A DNA stretch of 64,000 bases. It comes from Marinobacterium rhizophilum DSM 18822. Lineage in GTDB: Bacteria; Pseudomonadota; Gammaproteobacteria; Pseudomonadales; Balneatricaceae. Made by a program: the position numbers and the translations under genes. Under the pieces are notes generated by a model. That model had not been told where the DNA came from. It searched no databases and was given only the letters and a program-made list of their open reading frames with translations. Below, in pieces: positions 1 through 8,414 of the stretch. Every line of letters starts with the position of its first letter. The first letter of the stretch is position 1. Location: NCBI RefSeq assembly GCF_000378045.1, contig NZ_KB899102.1:1-64000 (forward strand). Reading direction: 5' to 3'.

Positions 1-209
1 AACGCGATCGGCAAGAAAGACGGGGATGGCGACGGTTGCCGCGACGCTCGGATCCATTTATGGACCAGGTTGGCGTTGAGTCCGTGGTCCAGGGCAATCC
101 GGGCGACCGATGCCCCTGGTTGCTGGCAATCCGCCACGATCCCGGCTTTAAACTCGGCAGTGAAGCGGCGACGCTTATGTGGGGCTTCCGGTGGTCTTAG
201 CAGTGTCAT
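1..209 (-). CDS. tnpA: IS66-family transposase accessory protein TnpA (partial, runs off the left edge)
   Basis: The first 69 codons of a protein starting with ATG at 209 and continuing beyond base 1. After a basic stretch (KRRRFTAEFKAGIV, about residues 12-25) comes a helix-turn-helix ending in LNANLVHKWIR (about residues 44-54), then FLPIA. This pattern is typical of the small TnpA protein encoded first in IS66-family elements. The start codon lies about 30 bases inside a palindromic terminus (215-240), the spacing expected at the left end of such an element. The rest of the element (TnpB, TnpC) would lie outside the window. This is a motif-based family call; an IS3-type OrfA is the less likely alternative. 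Confidence 0.8.
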   Translation of the reverse strand, partial: MTLLRPPEAPHKRRRFTAEFKAGIVADCQQPGASVARIALDHGLNANLVHKWIRASRQPSPSPSFLPIA

Positions 210-214
210 ATTAG

Positions 215-240
215 GTGTCCACTTATGAATAGGTGGACAC
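215..240. repeat. Palindromic terminus of the IS66-type element
   Basis: GTGTCCAC at 215-222 and GTGGACAC at 233-240 form a perfect 8-base inverted repeat around a 10-base spacer. It sits just upstream of tnpA, so 240 is the probable outer boundary of the element. The flanking target duplication cannot be checked because the other end is outside the window. Confidence 0.55.
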
Positions 241-548
241 TATCGCCAGCGGCCGGCCGGGGGCTCAAGACGGGTTCGCCGGACGCTTACGCAGAACCCG
301 ACGTAAAAAAGTCACCTGATCCCATCCGTGCGAGTAATGCACCAGGCATTTAATGGCGCAACGCTGACGTTTCTGTCGCTGCATTTTTGTATCTGGCGTC
401 AAAGCAGCATTATTTCGCGTTACTTTCAGTGCTTTATTTTTGTACTTGTCCTGAAAAACTATAGTTAAATACCATCTCAAGCTTTGCCATTGGGCCTGAA
501 CGTGCTAAAACGCCTGCATCTTTCACATGAATGGTATTGAGAGTCTTT
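241..548. other. Intergenic region between the IS end and sdhE
   Basis: About 300 bases with no convincing gene. A 71-codon minus-strand frame at 265-480 has basic, low-information sequence and no recognisable domain. The sdhE promoter is presumably near the AT-rich stretch around 430-475, but no clear -35/-10 pair stands out. Confidence 0.4.
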
Positions 549-803
549 ATGTATAGTGATGAAGATATTAGGCGCCTGAGATGGCAAAGCCGTCGGGGCA
601 TGCTTGAACTCGACGTGCTGCTGGTGCCTTTTGTTGATGAGGCATTCAGGCAGCTGTCGCTGGAAGATCAGGCAAGCTTTGAGAAGCTGCTTGCGTGTGA
701 GGACCAGGATCTGTTCGTCTGGTTCATGCAGCGGGAGCTTGCTTCGGATCCTGAAATTGCGCGCATGGTGAAGATGATACTGGATCGTGTTCAGCCCGCT
801 TGA
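549..803 (+). CDS. sdhE: FAD assembly factor SdhE (YgfY family)
   Basis: An 84-residue protein, the usual size for SdhE, which promotes covalent attachment of FAD to the flavoprotein subunit of succinate dehydrogenase and fumarate reductase. The diagnostic motif RRGMLELD lies near residues 13-20, containing the conserved RGxxE residues. A frame upstream adds six residues from 531, but ATG 549 fits the family N-terminus ([12 protein letters not shown]). The next gene, ygfX, overlaps its end by 17 bases, the pairing common in gammaproteobacteria. The nearby nadB product is another flavoprotein, which may or may not be relevant. Confidence 0.93.
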   Translation: MYSDEDIRRLRWQSRRGMLELDVLLVPFVDEAFRQLSLEDQASFEKLLACEDQDLFVWFMQRELASDPEIARMVKMILDRVQPA

Positions 804-1230
804 GGTTGAGATTAAGCCTTCCCATATGCTTTGGTGGCTGCAGCTATTGAGCCACTTGGGCTTCGTTGTACTGCTCGTTCAGTCTGTATTTCCAGCGCCT
901 GTTATCCTGTGTCTGATCGCTGTTTCGGGCCTCAGCCTCGTTATTGGCTATCGTCAGCGGGCGGCTGGTGTTCAGGGGCTGCGCTGGGATGCAGATTTGC
1001 AGAGTGTCGCTCTTTTGGAGCCTGGGCAGGGCTGGGTGGCGGCAGAATCGCTGGAATCGATACTGGCCTGGCGTTGGCTGCTTGTATTGCGGATTCGTGC
1101 AGGCGGCCGGCACAGGCGACTGGTGCTTTTACCCGATAGCGTAACAATTGCCGCGTTCCGGCGCCTGAGCGTGATAGCCAGGCTTGCGCCAATGAAGCTC
1201 AATGCACCTGATCAGGCCACTCATAATTGA
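787..1230 (+). CDS. ygfX: YgfX/CptA family small membrane protein
   Basis: A 147-residue protein starting with GTG at 787 inside the end of sdhE. Two hydrophobic segments near residues 15-55 (around [16 protein letters not shown] and [16 protein letters not shown]) are followed by a soluble part with WRW and RLVLLPDS, the layout of YgfX. In E. coli the YgfX/YgfY pair has been described both as a toxin-antitoxin-like pair affecting cytoskeletal proteins and, for YgfY, as the SdhE assembly factor. The overlap with sdhE implies translational coupling. Its 3' end overlaps the end of the convergent nadB by 32 bases. Confidence 0.8.
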   Translation: MFSPLEVEIKPSHMLWWLQLLSHLGFVVLLVQSVFPAPVILCLIAVSGLSLVIGYRQRAAGVQGLRWDADLQSVALLEPGQGWVAAESLESILAWRWLLVLRIRAGGRHRRLVLLPDSVTIAAFRRLSVIARLAPMKLNAPDQATHN

Positions 1231-2809
1231 TGGGTGTGAGAATGGTATCGCGTGCCTCGGGCGCAAGGCCAGGGTAGTCGAGAGTGTAATGCAGGCCCCG
1301 GCTTTCAGTGCGCTGCATGGCTGAGCGAATAATCAGGTCGGATACCAGTGCAAGGTTGCGCAGCTCCAGCAGGTCCCGGGTGATGCGATAGTTGCTGTAG
1401 TACTCCGTGATTTCCTGTTGTAGCAGGTCTACCCGGTGTTTGGCGCGCTGCAGGCGCTTGTTGGTTCTGACGATTCCAACATAGTCCCACATGAAACGGC
1501 GCAGCTCTTCCCAGTTGTGGGAAATGATGACGTCCTCGTCCGAGTCGGTGACCTGGGATGAGTCCCAGGCAGGGATGCTGATGCTGCTGTCCGGAGACAC
1601 TGTCTGGTTGGCGGCTATGTCGGTCGCGACCGCATTGGCAAATACCAGGCATTCCAGTAAGGAGTTGGACGCCAGGCGGTTTGCGCCATGCAGGCCGGTA
1701 AAGGCGGTTTCTCCGATGGCATAGAGGCCTGGTATATCGGTGCGTCCATGAATATCGGTAATGATGCCGCCACAGGTGTAGTGCGCCGCCGGCACTATGG
1801 GAATGGGGTGGCGTGTTATGTCGATGCCGAGCTCCAGGCACTTCTTGTAAATGGTCGGGAAGTGGCTCTTGATAAAGTCAGCGGGCTTGTGGGATATGTC
1901 GAGATACAGGCAGTCGCAGCCCAGGCGTTTCATTTCGTGGTCGATGGCTCTGGCGACGATATCACGGGGCGCCAGCTCGCCGCGTTCATCAAAACGTAGC
2001 ATGAAACGTTCGCCGTCCGGCAGTAGCAGGTGCCCGCCTTCTCCACGCACGGCCTCGGATACAAGGAACGACTTGGCCTGCGGATGGTACAGGCAGGTCG
2101 GGTGGAACTGGTTGAATTCCATGTTGGCAACCCGGGCGCCTGATCGCCAGGCCATGGCAATACCATCTCCCGAGGCACCATCCGAGTTGCTGGTGTAAAG
2201 GTAGGCCTTGGAGGCTCCACCGGTGGCGAGTACGACCTGGCCGGCTCGGAAAAGCTGGACCTCGCCGGATTTGCTGTCCAGTACATAGGCGCCGACGCAA
2301 CGCTTGTTGGGCAGGCGCAGCTTGTCACGGGTAATCAGGTCAACGGCAATACAGTTTTCGAACAGGGTGATGTTGCTGGCAGACTGGGCCTGCTGAATCA
2401 ATGTTTCCTGAACGGCTTTCCCGGTCGCGTCGGCAGCATGGATAATACGTCGGTGAGAATGACCACCTTCCTGCGTCAGGTGCAGGTGGCTGTTTTCGCG
2501 AGTAAAGGGCACTCCCTGCTCAATCAGCCACTGGATGCTGCGATTACCCTGGGTCACGGTGTACTCGACCGCTTGTGGGCGGCTCAGGTCTGCCCCGGCA
2601 GTCATGGTGTCAATGTAGTGGGCCTCGGGTGTGTCCCCCTCATCCAGCACCGCCGCAATGCCACCCTGGGCGAGCCAAGTCGAGCCGCTGGTGAGCTGTC
2701 CCTTGCTTAAAACTGCGACGCGTAACTCCGCGGGAAGCTGCAGGGCCAGCGTAAGGCCGGCAGCTCCGCTACCGATGATCAAAACGTCATGTATATGTTC
2801 GCTGGCCAT
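1199..2809 (-). CDS. nadB: L-aspartate oxidase
   Basis: A 536-residue FAD enzyme that oxidises L-aspartate to iminoaspartate, the first step of de novo NAD synthesis; its product is passed to quinolinate synthase (NadA, not in this window). The FAD-binding motif GSGAAGL is near residue 14. The family signatures HPTCLYHP and RGEGGHL and the C-terminal helical domain ([14 protein letters not shown]) are all present. ATG 2809 is preferred over the in-frame TTG at 2815 because an AAGG sequence precedes it. It is divergent from rpoE, the classical nadB-rpoE arrangement of gammaproteobacteria. Confidence 0.96.
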   Translation of the reverse strand: MASEHIHDVLIIGSGAAGLTLALQLPAELRVAVLSKGQLTSGSTWLAQGGIAAVLDEGDTPEAHYIDTMTAGADLSRPQAVEYTVTQGNRSIQWLIEQGVPFTRENSHLHLTQEGGHSHRRIIHAADATGKAVQETLIQQAQSASNITLFENCIAVDLITRDKLRLPNKRCVGAYVLDSKSGEVQLFRAGQVVLATGGASKAYLYTSNSDGASGDGIAMAWRSGARVANMEFNQFHPTCLYHPQAKSFLVSEAVRGEGGHLLLPDGERFMLRFDERGELAPRDIVARAIDHEMKRLGCDCLYLDISHKPADFIKSHFPTIYKKCLELGIDITRHPIPIVPAAHYTCGGIITDIHGRTDIPGLYAIGETAFTGLHGANRLASNSLLECLVFANAVATDIAANQTVSPDSSISIPAWDSSQVTDSDEDVIISHNWEELRRFMWDYVGIVRTNKRLQRAKHRVDLLQQEITEYYSNYRITRDLLELRNLALVSDLIIRSAMQRTESRGLHYTLDYPGLAPEARDTILTPINYEWPDQVH

Positions 2810-2920
2810 GCTCAACCTTGAAAACTTTAGTGCGGGATGCCTAAAGGTAATTATGCAATGCAGGGGCGGTGGGCGTGAACCTTTTGTGTCAGTTCGCGGG
2901 ATATTTTTGATAATTGGCCG

Positions 2921-2947
2921 GAACTAACCATTCACGCACGGTTCATA
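2921..2947 (+). promoter_or_regulatory. Sigma-E/AlgU-type promoter upstream of rpoE
   Basis: GAACTA at 2921-2926 and TCATA at 2943-2947 are separated by exactly 16 bases. This matches the GAACTT-N16/17-TCnnA consensus used by RpoE/AlgU sigma factors, with one mismatch in the -35 element. It lies about 120 bases upstream of the rpoE start, so the operon is probably autoregulated, as in E. coli and Pseudomonas. Confidence 0.65.
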
Positions 2948-3068
2948 TTGAGTAGCTTGCGATACCCGGCTCTTGAGAGGTTGCAATGACGTAGTCGCCA
3001 CAGCCATACTCTCGTCATTAAATCCCCTGCTTTAAGGGGAGTAGTACCTTGGAACATAAGGATCTGGA

Positions 3069-3656
3069 GTGTCAAACGAGAGTCAGAGCGCGATTGACGG
3101 GCAGCTGGTGAAACGTGTGCAGGCGGGTGATAGTCGAGCCTATGATTTGCTGGTGAAAAAGTACCAGCACAAGATTATCGGCTTGATTGGGCGTTATGTG
3201 TATGACCAGCATGAAGCACTTGACGTGGCCCAGGAAGCTTTCATAAAGGCGTATCGAGCCTTGCCGAAATTCCGTGGCGACAGTGCTTTTTATACGTGGT
3301 TGTACCGAATTGCGATTAACACGGCTAAAAACCACCTGGTTGCGAAAGGGCGCCGCCCGCCGGATGTCGATGTGACGGTCGAGGATGCACATTATTTCGG
3401 CGGAGACAGTGAGCTCAAGGATATTGAAAGTCCCGAGAACAATCTTTACAGGGACGAACTGGAAGCCATCGTTAAGCGTGTGCTCGATAAGTTGCCCGAG
3501 GATCTTCGGGTGGCGCTGACGTTACGTGAGTTCGATGGTTTGAGTTACGAAGATATCGCCAATGTCATGGATTGCCCGGTGGGGACAGTACGTTCCCGTA
3601 TTTTCAGGGCGCGAGAGGCGATCGATAAAGAGATAGTGCCTTTTCTTGCGGATTAA
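3069..3656 (+). CDS. rpoE: ECF sigma factor RpoE/AlgU (envelope stress sigma-E)
   Basis: A 195-residue group IV sigma factor. Region 2 includes DVAQEAFIKAYRALPKF and TWLYRIAINTAKN (about residues 50-90), used for core binding and -10 recognition. Region 4 includes LSYEDIANVMDCPVGTVRSR (about residues 155-178), the helix-turn-helix for the -35 element. The C-terminus IDKEIVPF matches RpoE and AlgU. The start is GTG at 3069 with AAGGA upstream. The anti-sigma gene follows 43 bases downstream. In related bacteria it directs repair of outer-membrane stress and, in Pseudomonas, alginate synthesis. Confidence 0.96.
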   Translation: MSNESQSAIDGQLVKRVQAGDSRAYDLLVKKYQHKIIGLIGRYVYDQHEALDVAQEAFIKAYRALPKFRGDSAFYTWLYRIAINTAKNHLVAKGRRPPDVDVTVEDAHYFGGDSELKDIESPENNLYRDELEAIVKRVLDKLPEDLRVALTLREFDGLSYEDIANVMDCPVGTVRSRIFRAREAIDKEIVPFLAD

Positions 3657-3699
3657 CGGACATCCGCCGGGAACATGAGAATGTGTTTGAGGGATAACC

Positions 3700-4554
3700 A
3701 TGAGTGATCAGTTCAACGATACCCTGTCGGCGCTTGTGGACGGAGAGGCCAGTGACTTTGAGATGCGCCGACTGTTATCTACTCTGGATGAGCAGCCGGC
3801 ACTGGGTGAAAAGTGGCGCCGCTACCATCTGACGCGGTCGGCCCTGAAAGGTGAACGGGATACGGTATTTGCCGATATCAGCGCGGGCATTATGGCTCAG
3901 ATTGACAGTGCAGCTGTAGAGCCCGAGCCTGCGGCTGATACCGGCAGGCAGGATGAACAGGGAGTGGTCGCTCCTCGCAAGGTCGACAGCGGGCGCTATT
4001 GGAAGCCGCTGATAAGCATGGCTACAGCAGCCTCGGTTACCGCTGCGGTAATTCTTGGCGTGCAGGGCTTTAATGCGGAACCGGTAAACACGGTTGCGAG
4101 CAATCAGCCACAGTACGTGTTGCCCTCGCTCGGCAGTTCCGAAGATTTCGTACGTGCCCGCTACGGGCATGAAAGCAGTTACGCCACTCAGGGCGTACCG
4201 CAGGCGGACGTGATACGACTGTCTCGTGGGCTTGAACGCTATATCAACCAGCATCAGCACATGCTCGGCGCCAGGCAGCCCGGTTGGCGCGCCCAGTGGC
4301 TGCCGGATGGCTTCACCAAAGTGCGGCACGAAGTGATGCCTGATGCCGAGGTGATGCTGTTTTCCGACGGACGTCACTCTGTCTCTGTCTGTATCGAACC
4401 GTTCGGACGTCAGACGGTCGCAGCCGGTGCTGCTCAGTCAAAAGACATGATTGCGGTCGGCAAGCGTCGTGGGGACGATTTTGTTACGGTGGTGGGTGAT
4501 GTGCCATTGATGGTCGCTGATCGCATTGCCGCCTCGGTTCAGGCGCGCAATTAA
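3700..4554 (+). CDS. Fused anti-sigma-E factor: MucA/RseA N-terminal part joined to a MucB/RseB C-terminal domain
   Basis: A 284-residue inner-membrane protein that appears to combine two normally separate regulators. Residues 1-60 (LSALVDGEASDFEMRRLL, EKWRRYHLTRSALKGE) match the anti-sigma domain of MucA/RseA. A membrane helix lies near 103-123. Residues 171-192 (RLSRGLERYINQHQ) resemble the periplasmic RseB-binding tail of MucA. Residues 195-281 (GWRAQWLPDGF, MLFSDGRHSVSVCIEPF, FVTVVGDVPLMVADRIA) match the C-terminal domain of MucB/RseB. The large lipid-binding N-terminal domain of RseB is absent, and no separate rseB gene follows; rseC begins immediately after the stop. MucA is usually near 195 residues, MucB near 315. 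I infer that the protein binds RpoE in the cytoplasm and shields its own periplasmic cleavage site. Confidence 0.85.
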   Translation: MSDQFNDTLSALVDGEASDFEMRRLLSTLDEQPALGEKWRRYHLTRSALKGERDTVFADISAGIMAQIDSAAVEPEPAADTGRQDEQGVVAPRKVDSGRYWKPLISMATAASVTAAVILGVQGFNAEPVNTVASNQPQYVLPSLGSSEDFVRARYGHESSYATQGVPQADVIRLSRGLERYINQHQHMLGARQPGWRAQWLPDGFTKVRHEVMPDAEVMLFSDGRHSVSVCIEPFGRQTVAAGAAQSKDMIAVGKRRGDDFVTVVGDVPLMVADRIAASVQARN

Positions 4555-4989
4555 ATGATGGAAGAAGAGGCGATTGTTGTCGCGGTGGATGCCGGGGGTA
4601 TCTGGGTTGAGTCTGACCGGACTGGCGCTTGTCAGAGCTGCAGCGCCAGCAAAGGTTGCGGTCAGCGTGCATTGGCGGAATACGCCAGTAAACGCAGTGA
4701 GCGCCTGCTGATTGATAATCCCCACGGCCTTGTGGCGAGGGTCGGTGACAGGGTCAGGGTTGGCATTGAAGAAGGCAGCTTCCTGCAAGCCTCCATTCTG
4801 TTGTACACCCTGCCGCTGGTCTTGCTTTTTCTGGGTGGTTATCTGGGCTCTTTTTATGGCACGTCTGAGCTGCCCTCTGTTGTAGCTAGTTTCGCTGGCT
4901 TGGCTGCAGGGTTGTGGCTAGCCAGAAGTGCCGGACAGCGTCTGGCGCGCTCCTGTCGTTACCAGCCTGTACTGATGAATATTATCTAG
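4555..4989 (+). CDS. rseC: RseC/MucC family membrane regulator
   Basis: A 144-residue protein beginning directly after the anti-sigma stop codon, so probably translated by coupling. It has the RseC_MucC layout: an N-terminal domain with four cysteines (CQSCSASKGC), then two membrane helices near residues 80-100 and 105-125. RseC/MucC is encoded in sigma-E operons; in E. coli RseC was linked to SoxR reduction and is a mild positive modulator of sigma-E. A second ATG at 4558 is an equally good start. Confidence 0.92.
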   Translation: MMEEEAIVVAVDAGGIWVESDRTGACQSCSASKGCGQRALAEYASKRSERLLIDNPHGLVARVGDRVRVGIEEGSFLQASILLYTLPLVLLFLGGYLGSFYGTSELPSVVASFAGLAAGLWLARSAGQRLARSCRYQPVLMNII

Positions 4990-5012
4990 TGTGCCCTCAA
5001 AGGTTTGAATCC

Positions 5013-6413
5013 ATGCAGTCGATAAAAATAGTATTCAGTATTTTGTTGTGCCTGGTGTGGTTTCCTGCGCATGCGGAATTGCCTGATTTTAAAAGTCTGG
5101 TAAAGGAAGCAGCGCCCGCAGTGGTCAATATCAGTACGGTACCTAAAGAGAAGAGCGGTCAGGGGTCTGCCCTGAACCCTTTTGAAGGGCCTGATGCTGA
5201 ACAGATTCCGGAGATGTTCAGGCATTTTTTTAAGCAGTTTCCGGAGCTGGGAGATCAGCCACGTCCTGCGCCGCGTTCGCTAGGTTCCGGATTTGTCATT
5301 AGTGATGATGGTTACATCCTTACCAATCATCATGTGGTCAAGGGCGCGGGGAAAGTGCTGGTTCGCCTCAGTGACAGGCGTGAGCTTGAGGCACAGGTGA
5401 TTGGTTCCGATGAGCGCTCCGATGTGGCTGTGCTGAAGATTGATGCGACTGATTTGCCGAGTGTACGCATAGGTTCCTCTGAAGCACTGGAAGCGGGGGA
5501 GTGGGTTCTGGCGATCGGGTCGCCGTTTGGATTTGACCATTCGGTGACCGCCGGAATTGTCAGTGCTACCGAGCGAGCATTGGCCAACGAGACCTATGTC
5601 CCCTTTATCCAGACCGATGTGGCGATCAATCCGGGTAACTCCGGTGGTCCGCTATTTAACCTGAATGGTGAAGTTGTCGGTATAAATTCACAGATTTACA
5701 CCCGTTCGGGCGGCTTTATGGGGTTGTCCTTCGCTATTCCAATCGATGTCGCGATAGATGTTGCCGAACAGCTCAAGAGCCAGGGGCATGTTACACGCGG
5801 CTGGCTGGGCGTAATTATTCAGGAAGTGAGCCGTGATCTGGCTGAATCTTTCGGACTGGATAAACCTGCCGGTGCCTTGATTGCAAAGGTGCTGCCTGGA
5901 AGCCCGGCTGAGAAGGCAGGCTTTATGGAAGGGGATGTGATTTACCGTTTTGATGGCAGGGATATCGATTTGTCCTCAGACCTCCCGCCTCAGGTGGGCC
6001 GCGTCAAACCCGGCGAGTCCGTCTCAATTGATATTGTGCGTAACGGCAAGCATGAAGAGCTTGATGTCACTATTGAGGCACTGCCTGAGAATAGCGATCA
6101 GCTTGCAGCCTCCGGCCATACCGGTGAGTACAAGAGCAACCGACTTAACCTGGTGGTTGGCGAGCTGGATCATGAACGCAAGGAAAAGTGGAACCTGCGC
6201 TCAGGGGTTGTTATCCGCGCGGTAAATCCGGGGGCTGGCGCTGATGCAGGGCTCGTGGCCGAGGATGTGATTACCATGGTCAACGGTGAAGTTATTGAGA
6301 GTGTGAAACAGTTCGAACAGGCGCTGGAAGACCTCCCCGTGGATCGGCCGGTGCCACTGCGCATTGTGCGTCGCGGCAGTCCGATGTTTATTCCCCTCAA
6401 GCTCGAGCAATGA
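5013..6413 (+). CDS. mucD: Periplasmic serine endoprotease MucD (DegP/DegQ family)
   Basis: A 466-residue HtrA-type protease. The start at 5013 gives a clear Sec signal peptide ending AHA-E near residue 22; an upstream in-frame extension would bury it. The catalytic triad is visible as His in TNHHVV, Asp in RSDVAVLK and Ser in GNSGGPL. Two PDZ domains follow, near residues 255-355 and 365-455. MucD degrades or refolds damaged periplasmic proteins and in Pseudomonas restrains activation of AlgU. It is the last gene of the sigma-E operon, 23 bases after rseC and followed by a terminator. Confidence 0.95.
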   Translation: MQSIKIVFSILLCLVWFPAHAELPDFKSLVKEAAPAVVNISTVPKEKSGQGSALNPFEGPDAEQIPEMFRHFFKQFPELGDQPRPAPRSLGSGFVISDDGYILTNHHVVKGAGKVLVRLSDRRELEAQVIGSDERSDVAVLKIDATDLPSVRIGSSEALEAGEWVLAIGSPFGFDHSVTAGIVSATERALANETYVPFIQTDVAINPGNSGGPLFNLNGEVVGINSQIYTRSGGFMGLSFAIPIDVAIDVAEQLKSQGHVTRGWLGVIIQEVSRDLAESFGLDKPAGALIAKVLPGSPAEKAGFMEGDVIYRFDGRDIDLSSDLPPQVGRVKPGESVSIDIVRNGKHEELDVTIEALPENSDQLAASGHTGEYKSNRLNLVVGELDHERKEKWNLRSGVVIRAVNPGAGADAGLVAEDVITMVNGEVIESVKQFEQALEDLPVDRPVPLRIVRRGSPMFIPLKLEQ

Positions 6414-6417
6414 CAGA

Positions 6418-6448
6418 CAGGGGCCTGCCGGGCCCCTGCTTCGTTTTG
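6418..6448 (+). terminator. Rho-independent terminator after mucD
   Basis: CAGGGGCC (6418-6425) pairs perfectly with GGCCCCTG (6431-6438) around a five-base loop and is followed by CTTCGTTTT. It starts four bases after the mucD stop and closes the sigma-E operon. Confidence 0.85.
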
Positions 6449-6605
6449 GTTGTCGTCAGTTGTCAGTTTTGACCGAATCCGTCCAGCGCAGAGGTCTTGC
6501 AGGCCGCATGCATTCGATAGCCGAGCTGCGGTAAATACGGTAAACTTCGTCGCTTTGAATTATCGCCCTAACATCCAGGGTCTGCTGATCCCGAGTATCC
6601 TACAC

Positions 6606-8405
6606 GTGAGCAATCTCGATCATATTCGCAACTTCTCCATCATCGCCCATATCGACCACGGTAAATCGACCCTGGCCGACCGCTTCATTCAGACCTGTGG
6701 TGGTCTGGCTGAGCGGGAAATGGCCGCTCAGGTTCTGGACTCGATGGAGCTGGAACGCGAGCGTGGCATCACGATCAAGGCCCAGAGTGTAACGCTCAAA
6801 TACACGGCCAAGAATGGAGAAACCTATCAGCTGAACTTCATCGACACCCCCGGGCACGTCGATTTCTCCTATGAGGTGTCTCGTTCTCTTGCCGCCTGCG
6901 AAGGTGCATTACTGGTGGTGGATGCCGCTCAGGGCGTAGAAGCCCAGTCAGTCGCCAACTGTTACACGGCCCTGGAACAGGGACTGGAAGTGCTGCCCAT
7001 CCTGAACAAGATGGACCTGCCCCAGGCTGAACCTGAACGCGTGCGTGAAGAGATCGAAGAAGTTATCGGTATCGACGCCAGTAACGCTGTTGCCTGCTCA
7101 GCCAAGAGTGGCATGGGGGTTGGCGATGTGCTGGAGGCGCTGATTGAACACATTCCGGCGCCGGTTGGCGACCTGGATGGGCCGCTGCAGGCGCTGATTA
7201 TCGATTCCTGGTTCGACAAGTATCAGGGGGTTGTCTCTCTGGTACGGGTTAAGCACGGTGTTTTGCGTCGCAAGGAAAAGGTTCTGGTGAAATCCACCGG
7301 GCTGTCCTATCCCGTTGATCAGGTGGGTATCTTTACGCCCAAGCAGACGCCGACCAATGAACTCAAGGCGGGGGAGGTCGGCTACATAATCGCCGGCATC
7401 AAGGATATTCACGGCGCCCCGGTCGGGGATACCCTGACCCACGCCAAGACGCCCGATACGCCCACGCTGCCGGGCTTTCAAAAGGTCCAGCCGCAGGTGT
7501 ATGCCGGGTTGTTTCCGACCGACGCGGATGACTACCAGGATTTTCGTGACGCTCTGGACAAACTGACGCTTAACGATGCGTCGCTGTTTTTCGAGCCTGA
7601 AACTTCTGATGCGCTGGGCTTTGGTTTCCGCTGTGGCTTTCTGGGCATGCTGCACATGGAAATCATCCAGGAGCGGCTGGAGCGTGAGTACGATCTGGAC
7701 CTTGTGACGACGGCCCCCACCGTTGTCTATGAGCTTGAGCTCAACAGCGGCGAAGTGGTACACATCGACAGCCCGTCCAAACTGCCGGACCCTGGGGCGG
7801 TGCGCGAAATGCGCGAGCCCATCGTGGAGGCCAATATACTGGTGCCGCAGGAGTTCCTGGGGCAGGTAATTGGCCTGTGCGTTGAAAAACGAGGCGTTCA
7901 GAAAAACATGCACTATGTCGGGCGACAAGTGCAGGTGAAGTATGAGCTGCCCATGGCCGAGGTTGTACTCGACTTTTTTGACCGGCTTAAGTCTGTCAGT
8001 CGCGGCTATGCATCACTGGAATACAACTTTATCCGTTTCGAAGCGGCCCGCCTGGTGCGCATGGATATCCTCATTAACGGCGAGAAGGTCGATGCCCTGG
8101 CGGTCATCCTGCACAAGGATAATGCCGAATACCGTGGCCGCCAGTTGTGCGAAAAGATGAAGGAGTTGATTCCGCGTCAGATGTTCGACGTGGCGATTCA
8201 GGCGGCGCTCGGTGGCAAGGTTATAGCCCGTACCACAGTGAAGGCGCTGCGCAAGAACGTGCTGGCCAAGTGCTATGGCGGTGACGTAAGCCGCAAGAAA
8301 AAATTGCTCTCCAAGCAGAAAGAAGGCAAGAAGCGCATGAAACAGGTCGGTCGGGTCGAAATTCCGCAGGATGCTTTCCTCGCCGTACTGAAAGTTGACA
8401 GTTAA
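6606..8405 (+). CDS. lepA: Elongation factor 4 (LepA), ribosomal back-translocase GTPase
   Basis: A 599-residue translational GTPase of normal length. GTG at 6606 is chosen because the following [20 protein letters not shown] is the canonical LepA N-terminus; the open frame runs 52 codons further upstream without family similarity. G1 is AHIDHGKS, G3 DTPGHVDF and G4 NKMD. The LepA-specific C-terminal domain ends with [15 protein letters not shown]. It acts on stalled or mis-translocated ribosomes. lepB follows nine bases later, the usual lepAB operon. Confidence 0.97.
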   Translation: MSNLDHIRNFSIIAHIDHGKSTLADRFIQTCGGLAEREMAAQVLDSMELERERGITIKAQSVTLKYTAKNGETYQLNFIDTPGHVDFSYEVSRSLAACEGALLVVDAAQGVEAQSVANCYTALEQGLEVLPILNKMDLPQAEPERVREEIEEVIGIDASNAVACSAKSGMGVGDVLEALIEHIPAPVGDLDGPLQALIIDSWFDKYQGVVSLVRVKHGVLRRKEKVLVKSTGLSYPVDQVGIFTPKQTPTNELKAGEVGYIIAGIKDIHGAPVGDTLTHAKTPDTPTLPGFQKVQPQVYAGLFPTDADDYQDFRDALDKLTLNDASLFFEPETSDALGFGFRCGFLGMLHMEIIQERLEREYDLDLVTTAPTVVYELELNSGEVVHIDSPSKLPDPGAVREMREPIVEANILVPQEFLGQVIGLCVEKRGVQKNMHYVGRQVQVKYELPMAEVVLDFFDRLKSVSRGYASLEYNFIRFEAARLVRMDILINGEKVDALAVILHKDNAEYRGRQLCEKMKELIPRQMFDVAIQAALGGKVIARTTVKALRKNVLAKCYGGDVSRKKKLLSKQKEGKKRMKQVGRVEIPQDAFLAVLKVDS

Positions 8406-8414
8406 GGACAGACG

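Noticed and set aside
265-480. 71-codon minus-strand open frame near the IS end
   Set aside because: Basic composition, no recognisable domain, no ribosome-binding site and no partner; most likely non-coding flank.
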